Notes: generated from the sequence alone by a model not told the origin. Counted from the first letter of the stretch, positions 18,891 through 27,620 are shown. The stretch is 64,000 bases of DNA from Methanoculleus frigidifontis (GCF_030464345.1 NZ_VCYH01000001.1:1-64000); one strand, 5' to 3'. Program-made: numbers and translations.

Positions 18891-21518
18891 TTAGGCTGTG
18901 AGAGCACCCAGTGTGCCGGGCTCCTGCATAAAGAGCCAGTACCCCTTCATCGGCATCATCTGCTGCTCTCTACCCTGTGCATTGTTGACGATCACGGTCT
19001 CGTAGCTCTGGTTCCGGGCGTCATATCCGAGCAGATAGACCCAGTCCTCTTCCACTGACTGTAACGTCTCATTTACGGTATGCGGCTCGGTGTCCGAGAG
19101 GCCAATGCCACTCCAGCCCTGCGTGAGGTTTTTGGACGCCGGAACGTTTACCGGATACGAAGTGAAATTTACGGTGACGTTTGTTGTCTCATTCGAATAG
19201 ACCCAGTAGGCGTCGAGTACTTCCAGGGTCGTATCGTTGTCGAGCGTCTCCCATCCGCCGGCCTGGGTGAACCGGTAGACCTCTCTGCCTGCCGTGTCTA
19301 CGTTTTGGAAGACAGCCTCTATCGTGTCGTTCCCGTCGGCAAGTTCTTTCGGAATAGCGATGAAGTTCCATCCCTCGTAGAGCTGGAGTTGCTCCGTCAT
19401 GTTCATCGTCTGGTTCATCGTTTCATTCATTGTCTGGTTCTGCGTCATATTCCGCGTCTGGTTCTCTGTCACGTTCTCCGCGGTCTGGTTTGCGGTGACG
19501 TTGACGGCCGCGGTCACCGGCGGGTCGAGGGGCGTGTGGTCGTTGTTGACGAGCTGAACTGCAAAGGTGTGGTTGCCGGCCGTGACGTTCTCCCACGTAT
19601 AGGACGTGTTGGTGCTCACGGCATACGAGCCGTTCTCCGGCACCGCAGGGCTGCCCTGCTGTGTCGGGAGCGGCTCGACGTCCATGTAGTAGTGGACGTG
19701 GCCTTCACCGGTCACGGCCGATTGTCCCAGGCTGTCGACGAGGCTGAAGTTCGCGACCTCGATCGCGACCGTCACGTTCCCGGCACTCACGCCCGACCCG
19801 TTCTCGGGCATCGTAATCGTCACGTTCGGCATCCCGGTCACGTTGCCCATGGTCTCGTTCCCGGTCATGTTCTCCGAGATCCGGCCTCCAGTCACGTTAA
19901 ATGGCTGAACGACGACCTCTCCCATGACTGTCTCCGGTCTGTCACTGCCGGGGAACTCAAACGCCCCCTTCTTTCCCGCATCGACATGGAGCATCGCGTA
20001 GAGCGTCTCCGTCGCGTTTTCAGTCTCGATCTGCACGGTGACGTTCTCGTTTACTCCTCTCGATATCAGGGCCTTCCCGATGATGGGGCCGGGTGTGTCG
20101 TTCTGCTCGGCGTGGATCACTACCCAGTTGTCCCGCTTGGCGATGGCCTCAGAGATGACGACGGAACCGTTTTCGATTGGCTGGTCGGTGACGGTTATGT
20201 TGGGTGTGATAGTATCCATCGTCTGGTTCTCGGTCATATTCTGCGTCTGGTTCTCGGTCATATTCTGCGTCTGGTTCTCGGTCATATTCTGCGTCTGGTT
20301 CTCGGTCATATTCTGCGTCTGGTTCTCGGTCATATTCTGCGTCTGGTTCTCGGTCATATTCTGCGGGATCAGCACCTGGTCGATGACGTGAACGACGCCG
20401 TTGCTTGCGTTCAAATCTGCCTGGACGACGGAAGCGTTGTTCACCATCAGGTCGCCGGTGGACTGGTTCCGGCTGATCGTCAGGTTCTGCCCGAGCAGCG
20501 TCTGCAGCATGACCGTTGCATTCTGTGTCTGGTTCATCGTCTGGGTCATGTTCTGCTGCTGCGTCATATTCTGCGTCATGTTCGCTGTCTGGTTCCGGGT
20601 CATGTTGTTGGTCTGGTTCATCGTCTGGTTCTGTAGCATTTCCATCAGTTGCTGTGAGGTATAGTTCCCCTCCACGACGTGATACTGCAGGACTGCGGTG
20701 AGGTTCGCGGTGTCGTTGCCGAGTGCCTCAAAGGCCGCGTCGTTCGGTGCGAAGATGGTATACGGCCCGGCGGCCGAGAGCGTTCCGGTCAGGTTGGTGG
20801 TATTGATTGCGTCATAGAGCATCGTCAGGTTCTGTTCCTGCTCGATCAGGTCGACGATGGTCATGTTCCGGGTCACGTTGTCCATGGTCTGGTTCTGAGT
20901 CACGTTATCCATCGTCTGGTTCTGGGTCACGTTGTCCATGGTCTGGTTCTGAGTCACGTTGTCCATCGTCTGGTTCTGGGTCACGTTGTCCATGGTCACG
21001 TTGTCCATGGTCTGGTTCTGAGTCACGTTATCCATCGTCTGGTTCTGGGTCATGTCGCTGATGGTCGGGAAGACGGTCAGGGTATCCTTTGGCATCATCT
21101 GCCCATCGGTCGCAGAACCGTAGACGAAGGTGACGTTATCTCCGTCATTTACCCGTTTTTGGGCAGCACCGGCGGTGAACTGCTCTCCGTTGAGGAGGTA
21201 CGTCCAGTTCATCATCGTGCCGTTGACGACATCGTTCTCAATCCCGTCAATCGAGGCGATGTGGAGATATCCCCGCTCTGGTGGCAGTGCATGGATGACT
21301 GTATAGTTAAAACCGCCTGCTTCGGAGGCTGCCTGGAGTGCACCGAGCACCGATATATTGCTGACAATATACGGCTGTGATGAATTTACCGGTGTTATGG
21401 TAAAGTTTCCACTGCTGTTCAGGGTGACATTCTCTTCTCCTAGGGACGCTGCCAGCGTTGCAGCAGGCAATGCCACGAGGAGGAGAAGGCACAGATACAG
21501 TACAAAGTGTCGTCTCAT
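18891..21518 (-). CDS. Large multidomain FAS1 surface protein with sequon repeats
   Basis: The 875-residue secreted protein has a signal peptide (LYLCLLLLVALPAATLAA), then the mature start SLGEENVTL and a DUF4430-like domain (about 45-155, with WTYLLNGEQF and VNDGDNVTFVYGS). A tandem array of the nonapeptide NQTMDNVTQ follows (about 155-215). A FAS1 domain (about 215-400) is interrupted by a loop full of NQT/NMT. Next come a six-unit array of MTENQTQN, a DUF7282-like domain (about 450-545), a DUF4399-like segment (HVHYYMDVEPLP), another sequon cluster, and a C-terminal GWNFIAIP-type domain. FAS1 domains usually mediate adhesion. Nearly every third residue in the arrays is a glycosylatable Asn. 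No membrane anchor is seen; the next gene supplies one. Confidence 0.8.
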   Translation of the reverse strand: MRRHFVLYLCLLLLVALPAATLAASLGEENVTLNSSGNFTITPVNSSQPYIVSNISVLGALQAASEAGGFNYTVIHALPPERGYLHIASIDGIENDVVNGTMMNWTYLLNGEQFTAGAAQKRVNDGDNVTFVYGSATDGQMMPKDTLTVFPTISDMTQNQTMDNVTQNQTMDNVTMDNVTQNQTMDNVTQNQTMDNVTQNQTMDNVTQNQTMDNVTRNMTIVDLIEQEQNLTMLYDAINTTNLTGTLSAAGPYTIFAPNDAAFEALGNDTANLTAVLQYHVVEGNYTSQQLMEMLQNQTMNQTNNMTRNQTANMTQNMTQQQNMTQTMNQTQNATVMLQTLLGQNLTISRNQSTGDLMVNNASVVQADLNASNGVVHVIDQVLIPQNMTENQTQNMTENQTQNMTENQTQNMTENQTQNMTENQTQNMTENQTMDTITPNITVTDQPIENGSVVISEAIAKRDNWVVIHAEQNDTPGPIIGKALISRGVNENVTVQIETENATETLYAMLHVDAGKKGAFEFPGSDRPETVMGEVVVQPFNVTGGRISENMTGNETMGNVTGMPNVTITMPENGSGVSAGNVTVAIEVANFSLVDSLGQSAVTGEGHVHYYMDVEPLPTQQGSPAVPENGSYAVSTNTSYTWENVTAGNHTFAVQLVNNDHTPLDPPVTAAVNVTANQTAENVTENQTRNMTQNQTMNETMNQTMNMTEQLQLYEGWNFIAIPKELADGNDTIEAVFQNVDTAGREVYRFTQAGGWETLDNDTTLEVLDAYWVYSNETTNVTVNFTSYPVNVPASKNLTQGWSGIGLSDTEPHTVNETLQSVEEDWVYLLGYDARNQSYETVIVNNAQGREQQMMPMKGYWLFMQEPGTLGALTA
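20221..20364 (-). repeat. Six exact 24-bp tandem repeats (MTENQTQN coding)
   Basis: The unit GTCTGGTTCTCGGTCATATT plus CTGC repeats six times without a mismatch in the plus-strand text. It is in frame and codes for eight residues with two N-glycosylation sequons. Perfect identity points to recent expansion by slippage or unequal recombination. Confidence 0.95.
20887..21050 (-). repeat. 27-bp tandem repeats (QNQTMDNVT coding)
   Basis: Units of 27 bases start at 20887, 20914, 20941, 20968, 21010 and 21037 (the last incomplete). A 15-base partial unit sits at 20995-21009. Units alternate between two near-identical sequence types, so the array probably grew as a 54-base dimer. The partial unit is the scar of a deletion or misaligned exchange that kept the reading frame. 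Confidence 0.9.
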
Positions 21519-21561
21519 CTAGCTCCCCCCTGTGAGGGCTTGGGGGGAGTGTCGAAGAACT

Positions 21562-21579
21562 ATTTATAGATTTTTATAA
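21562..21579 (-). promoter_or_regulatory. TATA region of the large FAS1 operon
   Basis: On the coding strand the sequence reads TTATAAAAATCTATAAATAG, 44-61 bases before the ATG. A long G-rich ribosome binding site follows. The same layout occurs before the five other FAS1 genes. Confidence 0.6.
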
Positions 21580-21763
21580 TTGCATCACTATCTATTTTTT
21601 GTGAAGGTAATTGTCATGATTGGCGCGTAATTTGGCTTTATTTGGGCAAAACGCTTTAAGCAGGAATTGTGGAATCCGTGTGGTTTCTGCGGCTTTGCTG
21701 CCTGAAAATAAGTGGGATGACTCCGCTCCCCTGAAGAGGAGCGATCACCCGCTGCTGCAGAGA

Positions 21764-23128
21764 CTAGACCGTCTGGTTGGCCGTTGCAGTCTCGGTCTGG
21801 TTGGCAGTTGTCTGATTCTGCGTCATGTCCTGGGCGGCCTCTGCTGCTCCCGTTGGCTGCAGTGTGACATTTTCAGGGATCAGAACCGTGTCGATGGTGT
21901 GAATGACGCCGTTGCTGGCATCGATGTTGGCCATCTCGACAGTGGCGTTCTCGACCATGATATCTCCGTTGCTCACGGTTACGACGATGTCCTCACCAAG
22001 GAGCGTCTCCAGGGTGGTCGAACCGGATGCAGTCGTGTTGTTTGTCGCGTTGGCGCCTGCTGCCATACCAATGATCTCGTCTGCCGTATACTCCCCTTCT
22101 ACGACGTGGTACTGCAGGACGGTAGCAAGTTTCTCGTTGTTGTTGAGCAACTCAGAGAGGTCTTCCGGTGTCAACTGACCGAATGCATCGTTCGTCGGAG
22201 CGAAGACGGTGTACGGACCTCCGGTATCGAGTGTCTCGGTCAGGTTGGCGTTGCGGCTGGCCGTTCCCAGCGTGGACAGGTTGTCATCCTCGGCGATAAC
22301 ATTGACAATACTCATCCCGGTCTGATTCGCCTGCCCGGTCACATTTTCAGGCGGCATCAGCACCGCATCAATGACATGGACGACGCCGTTGCTGGCATTG
22401 ATATCCGCCATGACGATCGTGGCGTTCCCGACCATCAGGTCACCGGTGGACTGGTTCTGGCTGACCGTCAGGTTCTCACCGAGCAGCGTCTGCAGCATGA
22501 CCGCCGCCTGTTGCTGCGCCGTCACGTTCTCCATGGTCTGGTTGCCGGTGACATTCTCCATCGTCATGTTTGCTGTCTGGTTCGCTGTCTGGTTCTGGGT
22601 TACGTTCTGCTCCTGCGTCATGTTCGCGGTCTGGTTCTGCGTCATGTTCGCGGTCTGGTTCATCGTCTGGTTCTGCAGCATCTCCATCAGCTGCTGTGAG
22701 GTGTAATTGCCCTCGACGACGTGATACTGCAGGACTGCCGTGAGCCGGTCGGTCTCGTTCATCAGCTGGTCGACGGTCTCGTTGCCGAGTGCCTCGAAGG
22801 CCGCGTCGGTCGGCGCAAAGACAGTATACGGCCCGTCCTGGCTGAGCGGTTCGGTCAGGTTGGTGGCATTGACGGCCGCCGCCAGGGTCGTCAGGTTCTC
22901 CTGCTGCCCGAGCACGTCTGCAACCGTCATGGCCGCGGTTGCGTTGCCCGCAACGGTCTGATTCTCCGTTGCATTCGTAGGCATTGTGGTTACGTTGCTT
23001 GCATTGCTTGCATTGTCCGTCGTGGCGTTCTCTCCGACCATCGGGCCGTCGAATAGTGCAGCCGATACTGTGGCGGATGCCATAAGCAGGAGAAGAATAC
23101 TCATTCCTGCCAAGAGATATGATTTCAT
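21764..23128 (-). CDS. Double-FAS1 secreted protein with sequon-rich loop
   Basis: The 454-residue protein has a signal peptide (LLAGMSILLLLMASATVSA), a spacer of Asn-Ala-Thr sequons, and two FAS1 domains (about 75-275 and 285-430). The first has a block of NQTMNQTANMTQ-type sequence inserted between the VVEGNYTSQQLMEML helix and the AAVMLQTLLGENLTVS strand. The second has only a short AGANATNNTTASG loop there. FAS1 hallmarks are GPYTVFAPTDAAFEAL and NGVVHVIDAVL. The start at 23128 is chosen for the signal peptide and the GGGGGGA ten bases upstream; the longer frame adds 50 unsupported residues. No C-terminal anchor is seen; it ends in NQTETATANQTV. Confidence 0.85.
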   Translation of the reverse strand: MKSYLLAGMSILLLLMASATVSAALFDGPMVGENATTDNASNASNVTTMPTNATENQTVAGNATAAMTVADVLGQQENLTTLAAAVNATNLTEPLSQDGPYTVFAPTDAAFEALGNETVDQLMNETDRLTAVLQYHVVEGNYTSQQLMEMLQNQTMNQTANMTQNQTANMTQEQNVTQNQTANQTANMTMENVTGNQTMENVTAQQQAAVMLQTLLGENLTVSQNQSTGDLMVGNATIVMADINASNGVVHVIDAVLMPPENVTGQANQTGMSIVNVIAEDDNLSTLGTASRNANLTETLDTGGPYTVFAPTNDAFGQLTPEDLSELLNNNEKLATVLQYHVVEGEYTADEIIGMAAGANATNNTTASGSTTLETLLGEDIVVTVSNGDIMVENATVEMANIDASNGVIHTIDTVLIPENVTLQPTGAAEAAQDMTQNQTTANQTETATANQTV

Positions 23129-23169
23129 GCTTGTCCCCCCTGTAAAGGTCATCGGGGATTGCCCTGTTA

Positions 23170-23190
23170 ATATATAAATGCTACTATATT
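23170..23190 (-). promoter_or_regulatory. TATA region of the double-FAS1 gene
   Basis: The coding strand reads TAGTAGCATTTATATATTAA, with TTTATATA about 42-50 bases before the start codon, matching the neighbours' spacing. Confidence 0.6.
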
Positions 23191-23385
23191 TCTGGTGTGG
23201 CTGTAAATTCTTGTTTATGGACGCTATGTGTTCCAGAATTCGAGAGGTCGCCAGGTTGATTTTTGGAAGGTTCGGCAACTGCTATAATTCCGGCAGTGAC
23301 TCATCCGAAGTTTAAAAGAGTGATCCGGGGAAGGTATATCCCCTGCAGGAACCGTTGCTCCATGTTCCGGATGTTTTTCGAGCCT

Positions 23386-24561
23386 CTACACCGTACGGTT
23401 AATGTACGTCAGTGTGGACTGGTTGCCGACGATGACGACGCCAGCTGCCGCTGGCTGCCCATCCTGTGCGGACTGATTGTCGAGAGTCACATTATACGTC
23501 GTAAGGTTCTGGAAGATACCCCCTGCCGTCTGGTTGGAGTCCTGCGGCGAGGTATCGTTGACGATGACGAGTGTGGACTGGTTGCCGACGATCACGATGC
23601 TCTCATTATCCATTGTCTGGTTCTGGGCTGCAGCACCCCGGATCATGGTCATGCCGGGAGGAAGCAGCACCCGATCGATGGTGTGAATGACGCCGTTGCT
23701 GGCATTGGTATCCGGCTGGACGACGGAGGCATTGTTGACCATCAGCATGCCGGTGGACTGGTTGCGACTGATCGTCAGATTCAGCCCGAGCAGTGTCTGC
23801 AGTTCTGTTGCATTCTGCGCCTGAGTCATCGCCTGGGTCATATTCTGCTGCGGAGTCATATTCTGGGTCTGGTTCGCTGTCTGGTTCTGGGTTACGTTCT
23901 GCTGCTGCGTCATATTCTGTGTCTGATTCGCCGTCTGGTTCTGTGTCTGATTCATCGTCTGGTTCTGTGTCTGATTCATCGTCTGGTTCTGTGTCTGATT
24001 CATCGTCTGGTTCATCGTCTGGTTCTGGGTCATGTTCAACAGCTGCTCGGAGGTATAGTTACCCTGAACAGTGTGATACAGCAGAATCTGGCGAAGCACA
24101 GTCGTGTTATTGAGGAGCTGATTGATGGTGTCGTTGCCGAGTGCCCCGAAGGCCTCGTCGTTCGGTGCGAAACAGGTGTACGGGCCACCCGTCGAGAGCG
24201 TCTCGGTCAGGTTGGTGGCATTGATCGCGGTTGCAAGGATCGTCAGGTTCTGATTCTGGTTGATCACATCGACCAATGTATTATTCTCTGTCTGATTCTG
24301 CGTTACATTCTGCTGGGTCATGTTCTGTGTCTGGTTCACCGTCTGGTTTTCGGTTACGTTCGCCGTGGTTGCGTTGGCCGCGGTCTGATTCGCGGCGGCC
24401 GTTTCCGTCTGATTGGCGATGGTGAGCTCCTGGCCGACGATTGTTATCGCCTCATTGTCCATAGCGGCATCCTCTTCTCCCATCGGCGCTGCCATGACGA
24501 TGGCAGGTGCAGCCAGCAGGAACAGAATGCACGTACTCAACAGAAAGACTGATTTGTGCAT
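23386..24561 (-). CDS. FAS1 secreted protein with NQT repeat loop
   Basis: The 391-residue protein has a signal peptide (LLSTCILFLLAAPAIVMAA), the mature start PMGEEDAAM, a sequon-rich spacer, and one FAS1 domain (about 95-325). A long NQTMNQTQNQTMNQTQ array and two QQNVTQ/QQNMTQ blocks are inserted between SEQLLNMT and ELQTLLGLNLTISR. After the FAS1 domain come two copies of a motif like IVIVGNQSTLVIVND and a C-terminal tail LTYINRTV. The start codon is preceded by AAGGAGGGGTTTGT. The sequence from about 24040 to 24290 is almost identical in DNA to the next gene, pointing to duplication or gene conversion. Confidence 0.85.
   Translation of the reverse strand: MHKSVFLLSTCILFLLAAPAIVMAAPMGEEDAAMDNEAITIVGQELTIANQTETAAANQTAANATTANVTENQTVNQTQNMTQQNVTQNQTENNTLVDVINQNQNLTILATAINATNLTETLSTGGPYTCFAPNDEAFGALGNDTINQLLNNTTVLRQILLYHTVQGNYTSEQLLNMTQNQTMNQTMNQTQNQTMNQTQNQTMNQTQNQTANQTQNMTQQQNVTQNQTANQTQNMTPQQNMTQAMTQAQNATELQTLLGLNLTISRNQSTGMLMVNNASVVQPDTNASNGVIHTIDRVLLPPGMTMIRGAAAQNQTMDNESIVIVGNQSTLVIVNDTSPQDSNQTAGGIFQNLTTYNVTLDNQSAQDGQPAAAGVVIVGNQSTLTYINRTV
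23933..24004 (-). repeat. Three exact 24-bp tandem repeats (NQTMNQTQ coding)
   Basis: GTCTGGTTCTGTGTCTGATT plus CATC repeats three times, in frame inside the FAS1 loop. Partial copies continue on both sides. Confidence 0.9.
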
Positions 24562-24603
24562 ACAAACCCCTCCTTAGGGGAGTGTGGGGGATGCTTGTTA
24601 TAG

Positions 24604-24611
24604 TATAAAAG
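24604..24611 (-). promoter_or_regulatory. TATA box of the FAS1 gene at 23.4-24.6 kb
   Basis: CTTTTATA on the coding strand, 43-50 bases before the ATG. The remaining intergenic DNA to 24903 (about 290 bases) shows no gene. Confidence 0.6.
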
Positions 24612-24903
24612 TGTTATTATATTGCAAATTTTTGGATTTTTATCGACTCTTTTCTGTGTTTGACTGGAAAATTGCCGCCTAAATCTCGGTGTGGATCTGG
24701 AAATGCTCTTTGCCGCCGGATACGGCCTTCAGATATGTCTTTTCAGGCAGAATCCCGCGTATGTGGACTGAAGGTATACTCTCCGCAGGAAGTCGCCAAA
24801 TGGTAGAAGACGTTCAGTGCGGTGTATGCACAAAAAAGTGGAAGCGAACACCGTCCCTGAGTGGACGGTGGATGTCATGAGATCAATCTGGCAGCAGCCC
24901 GGA

Positions 24904-25722
24904 TCAGGATACCCGGTTAATCCAGGTCATCACACCCCCGTCCATTGAGAGTGTCGGCCCGTTGTATGATGACTGGTTCTCCGCAGTCATGTTATCCACG
25001 GTCTGATTTGCCGTGGTCATGGCACTGAGGGTCATGTTCTCCGGGATCAGCACCGTGTCGATGATGTGAATGATGCCGTTGCTGGCATTGATGTCCGGCT
25101 GGACGACGGAGGCGTTGTTGACCATCAGCATGCCGGTGGACTGATTGAGGCTGATCGTCAGATTCTGTCCGAGCAGCGTCTGCAGTTCTGTTGCATTCTG
25201 CGCCTGGGTCATCGTCTGGGTCACGTTCTGCTGCGGAGTCATGTTCTCTGTCTGGTTCTGGGTCATGTTGGTGGTCTGATCCGTTGTCTGATTCATCGTC
25301 TGGTTCTGGGTCATGTTCAACAGCTGCTCGGAGGTATAGTTACCCTGAACAGTGTGATACAGCAGAATCTGGCGAAGCACAGTTGTGTTATTGAGGAGCT
25401 GATCGATGGTGTCGTTGCCGAGTGCCCCGAAGGCCTCGTCGTTCGGTGCGAAACAGGTGTACGGGCCACCCGTCGAGAGCGTCTCGGTCAGGTTGGTGGC
25501 ATTGATCGCGGTTGCAAGGATCGTCAGGTTCTGATTCTGGTTAATGACGTCGACCAGTGTATTGTTCTCTGTCTGATTCCCGGTCATATTGTCGGGCATC
25601 ATAGTCACATTACTTTCGTTCCCCATAGTGGCATTCTCTTCCCCCATCGGCGCTGCCATGACGATGGCAGGTACGATCAGCAGGACCAGAATGCACATGC
25701 TCAGAAAGACCAATTTGTTCAT
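24904..25722 (-). CDS. Short FAS1 secreted protein
   Basis: The 272-residue protein has a signal peptide (FLSMCILVLLIVPAIVMAA), the mature start PMGEENATM and one FAS1 domain (about 55-245). Its inserted loop, MTQNQTMNQTTDQTTNMTQN and following residues, is shorter than in its neighbours. It ends MTWINRVS, like the tails of two paralogues. ATG 25722 is chosen because GGAGGGGTCTGT precedes it and the signal peptide follows; an ATG at 25752 adds ten residues. FAS1 hallmarks are GPYTCFAPNDEAFGAL and NGIIHIIDTVL; the Cys is shared only with the gene at 23.4 kb. Confidence 0.85.
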   Translation of the reverse strand: MNKLVFLSMCILVLLIVPAIVMAAPMGEENATMGNESNVTMMPDNMTGNQTENNTLVDVINQNQNLTILATAINATNLTETLSTGGPYTCFAPNDEAFGALGNDTIDQLLNNTTVLRQILLYHTVQGNYTSEQLLNMTQNQTMNQTTDQTTNMTQNQTENMTPQQNVTQTMTQAQNATELQTLLGQNLTISLNQSTGMLMVNNASVVQPDINASNGIIHIIDTVLIPENMTLSAMTTANQTVDNMTAENQSSYNGPTLSMDGGVMTWINRVS

Positions 25723-25764
25723 ACAGACCCCTCCATAGAGGCTCATGAGCAATCTACGCCATAC

Positions 25765-25773
25765 TATAAAAAT
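25765..25773 (-). promoter_or_regulatory. TATA box of the short FAS1 gene
   Basis: TTTTTATAG on the coding strand, 43-51 bases before the start codon. Confidence 0.6.
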
Positions 25774-25902
25774 ATTATTATATCAAAGGCTTGATGAATG
25801 AGATTTCACGATCCTGTCGGCGCTCGGGAAGACTTCACTCAGATGGCCCGGGATCTACCGCGGTCACTGAAGTATACAACCATTGGTTCCGGAAAAGCCG
25901 GG

Positions 25903-26135
25903 GGTAGTGCCCTACGAAACAACTGATATTACCTTTGTTGGGATCGCACCCGGGTGTTCCCGATTGATTGCACCCCGGGGCACGGCTTTCCATTGGGTAT
26001 CGCCATGACTGCCCCCGCCCCTGGGGGAGGGGGGAGGAGGCCGGAGGTCGGGCGAGGTGGGGGGTGAGGCGTGAGGATCTTTGCGTAAAACAGGGGAGGG
26101 GGGAGGCTCCACCCCCATGGCGATAGCCACCACGG
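25903..26135 (+). repeat. Interspersed intergenic repeat, copy C, with inverted arm
   Basis: The segment starts GGTAGTGCCCTACGAAACAA then CTGATATTACC, matching copies A and B, and has the G-rich CTGGGGGAGGGGGGAGGAGG tail. A second arm at 26105-26130 holds CCCCATGGCGATAGCC, the reverse complement of GGGTATCGCCATG at about 25996-26008. The whole 25.8-26.39 kb gap (about 620 bases) contains no gene I can support. Confidence 0.45.
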
Positions 26136-26394
26136 TCCACGGCATGGGGAGACGCCCGGGAAAAAGGTCGTCCCCGGGACAAGCCCGGTTCGGCACCAAT
26201 CCCGTCAGGGAAGAATGACAGCCGGAAGAGAGATTCACCAAAGCCCGATAACGGATATCTTCTCCCCAGGTTATTTTTTGTCATGAACGCCTGTTGGTGG
26301 ATAGCGGAATTCGGTCGGGTTCTTTGAGATCAAGTATCAGGTATATGCTGGAGCACTACCAAAATTGGGAGGGTAGGCTGCCTTACCCGTCAGG

Positions 26395-27582
26395 CTAACC
26401 GGTTCTGTTAATGATCGTCAGATCCCCGGAATCTTCGGATATGATCGCCGAAGATTGATCTGCTGGTGTTGCACCCGGTTCGGTCAGAACTGCTGCGGTT
26501 ACATTTTCAGGCGGCATCAGCACCGCATCAATGACATGGACGACGCCGTTGCTGGCATTGATATCCGCCATGACGATCGTGGCGTTCCCGGCCATCAGGT
26601 CACCGGTGGACTGGTTCTGGCTGACCGTCAGGTTCTGCCCGAGCAGCGTCTGCAGCATGACCGCCGCCTGCTGCTGCGCCGTCACGTTCTCCATGGTCTG
26701 GGTGCCGGTGACATTCTCCATGGTCATGTTTGCTGTCTGGTTCTGGGTCATGTTCGCTGTCTGGTTTGTGGTCTGGTTCCCTGTGGTCACGTTCTGCTCC
26801 TGCGTCATGTTCGCGGTCTGGTTCATCGTCTGGTTCTGGGTCATCTCCATCAGCTGCTGTGAGGTGTAATTGCCCTCGACGACGTGATACTGCAGGACTG
26901 CCGTGAGCCGGTCGGTCTCGTTCATCAGCTGGTCGACGGTCTCGTTGCCGAGTGCCTCGAAGGCCGCGTCGGTCGGTGCAAAGACGGTATACGGCCCGTC
27001 CTGGCTGAGCGGTTCGGTCAGACCGGTCGCATTGACGGCCGCCGCCAGGGTCGTCAGGTTCTCCTGCTGCCCGAGCACGTCTGCAACCGTCATGGCTGCC
27101 GCGGTCTCGTTACTCTCATCGACGACAGTAACTGAAATATTCAGGGTGTACGCTGCCTCTGCAAGCGTGTGGTTCGCGGGTCCGTACGAGTAGGTTACGG
27201 TGTCTCCGCTGTTTACCCGTTTCTGAGCAGGTCCTGCCTGCATCTCATCTCCGTTCAGCCAGTATGTCCATGAAACCGGAGTGTCGTTCTCCATCCGGTT
27301 TTCAATGCCCGCGACTGAGGTGACGAGGAGATACCCCATTTCGGCGGGCATTACATTGGTGACGGTATAATTCGGATCACCGTCCAGGGATGCAGCGTGA
27401 AGAGCGCCGAGCGCTGAATGCTGATGAACGATGTACGGCTGCATTGTGTTGGCCGGCACGATGGTATAGTTCTCCGTACTGACCAGCGTGGCGTTCTCAT
27501 CACCGATGGAAACGGCCATAGCAGAAACAGGAATGGCCAGAAAAAGGATACATCCAAGGTACAGAAGTCTCGTGTGGTTCAT
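26395..27582 (-). CDS. DUF4430-FAS1 secreted protein
   Basis: The 395-residue protein has a signal peptide (RLLYLGCILFLAIPVSAMA), the mature start VSIGDENATL, a DUF4430-like domain (about 45-150; SWTYWLNGDEMQAGPAQKRV) and a FAS1 domain (about 165-365). The FAS1 loop carries NQTMNQTANMTQ and related sequence. The C-terminus is LTIINRTG. The DUF4430 part resembles the large protein at 18.9 kb while the FAS1 part is nearly identical in DNA to the double-FAS1 gene, so this is a mosaic. The ATG follows GGAGGGATCCTA. Confidence 0.85.
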   Translation of the reverse strand: MNHTRLLYLGCILFLAIPVSAMAVSIGDENATLVSTENYTIVPANTMQPYIVHQHSALGALHAASLDGDPNYTVTNVMPAEMGYLLVTSVAGIENRMENDTPVSWTYWLNGDEMQAGPAQKRVNSGDTVTYSYGPANHTLAEAAYTLNISVTVVDESNETAAAMTVADVLGQQENLTTLAAAVNATGLTEPLSQDGPYTVFAPTDAAFEALGNETVDQLMNETDRLTAVLQYHVVEGNYTSQQLMEMTQNQTMNQTANMTQEQNVTTGNQTTNQTANMTQNQTANMTMENVTGTQTMENVTAQQQAAVMLQTLLGQNLTVSQNQSTGDLMAGNATIVMADINASNGVVHVIDAVLMPPENVTAAVLTEPGATPADQSSAIISEDSGDLTIINRTG

Positions 27583-27620
27583 TAGGATCCCTCCGACAGG
27601 GTTCGAGAGAATCTACAACA

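Noticed and set aside
19080-20636. Long plus-strand frame of 518 codons opposite the FAS1 repeats, with LVLGHILR-type repeats
   Set aside because: It is the antisense of the tandem sequon repeats; repeats that are open in one frame are open in others. No start signal, signal peptide or family resemblance.
20221-24004. Regular direct repeats that could be mistaken for a CRISPR array
   Set aside because: Units are directly adjacent, in frame and without spacers; no cas genes are nearby.
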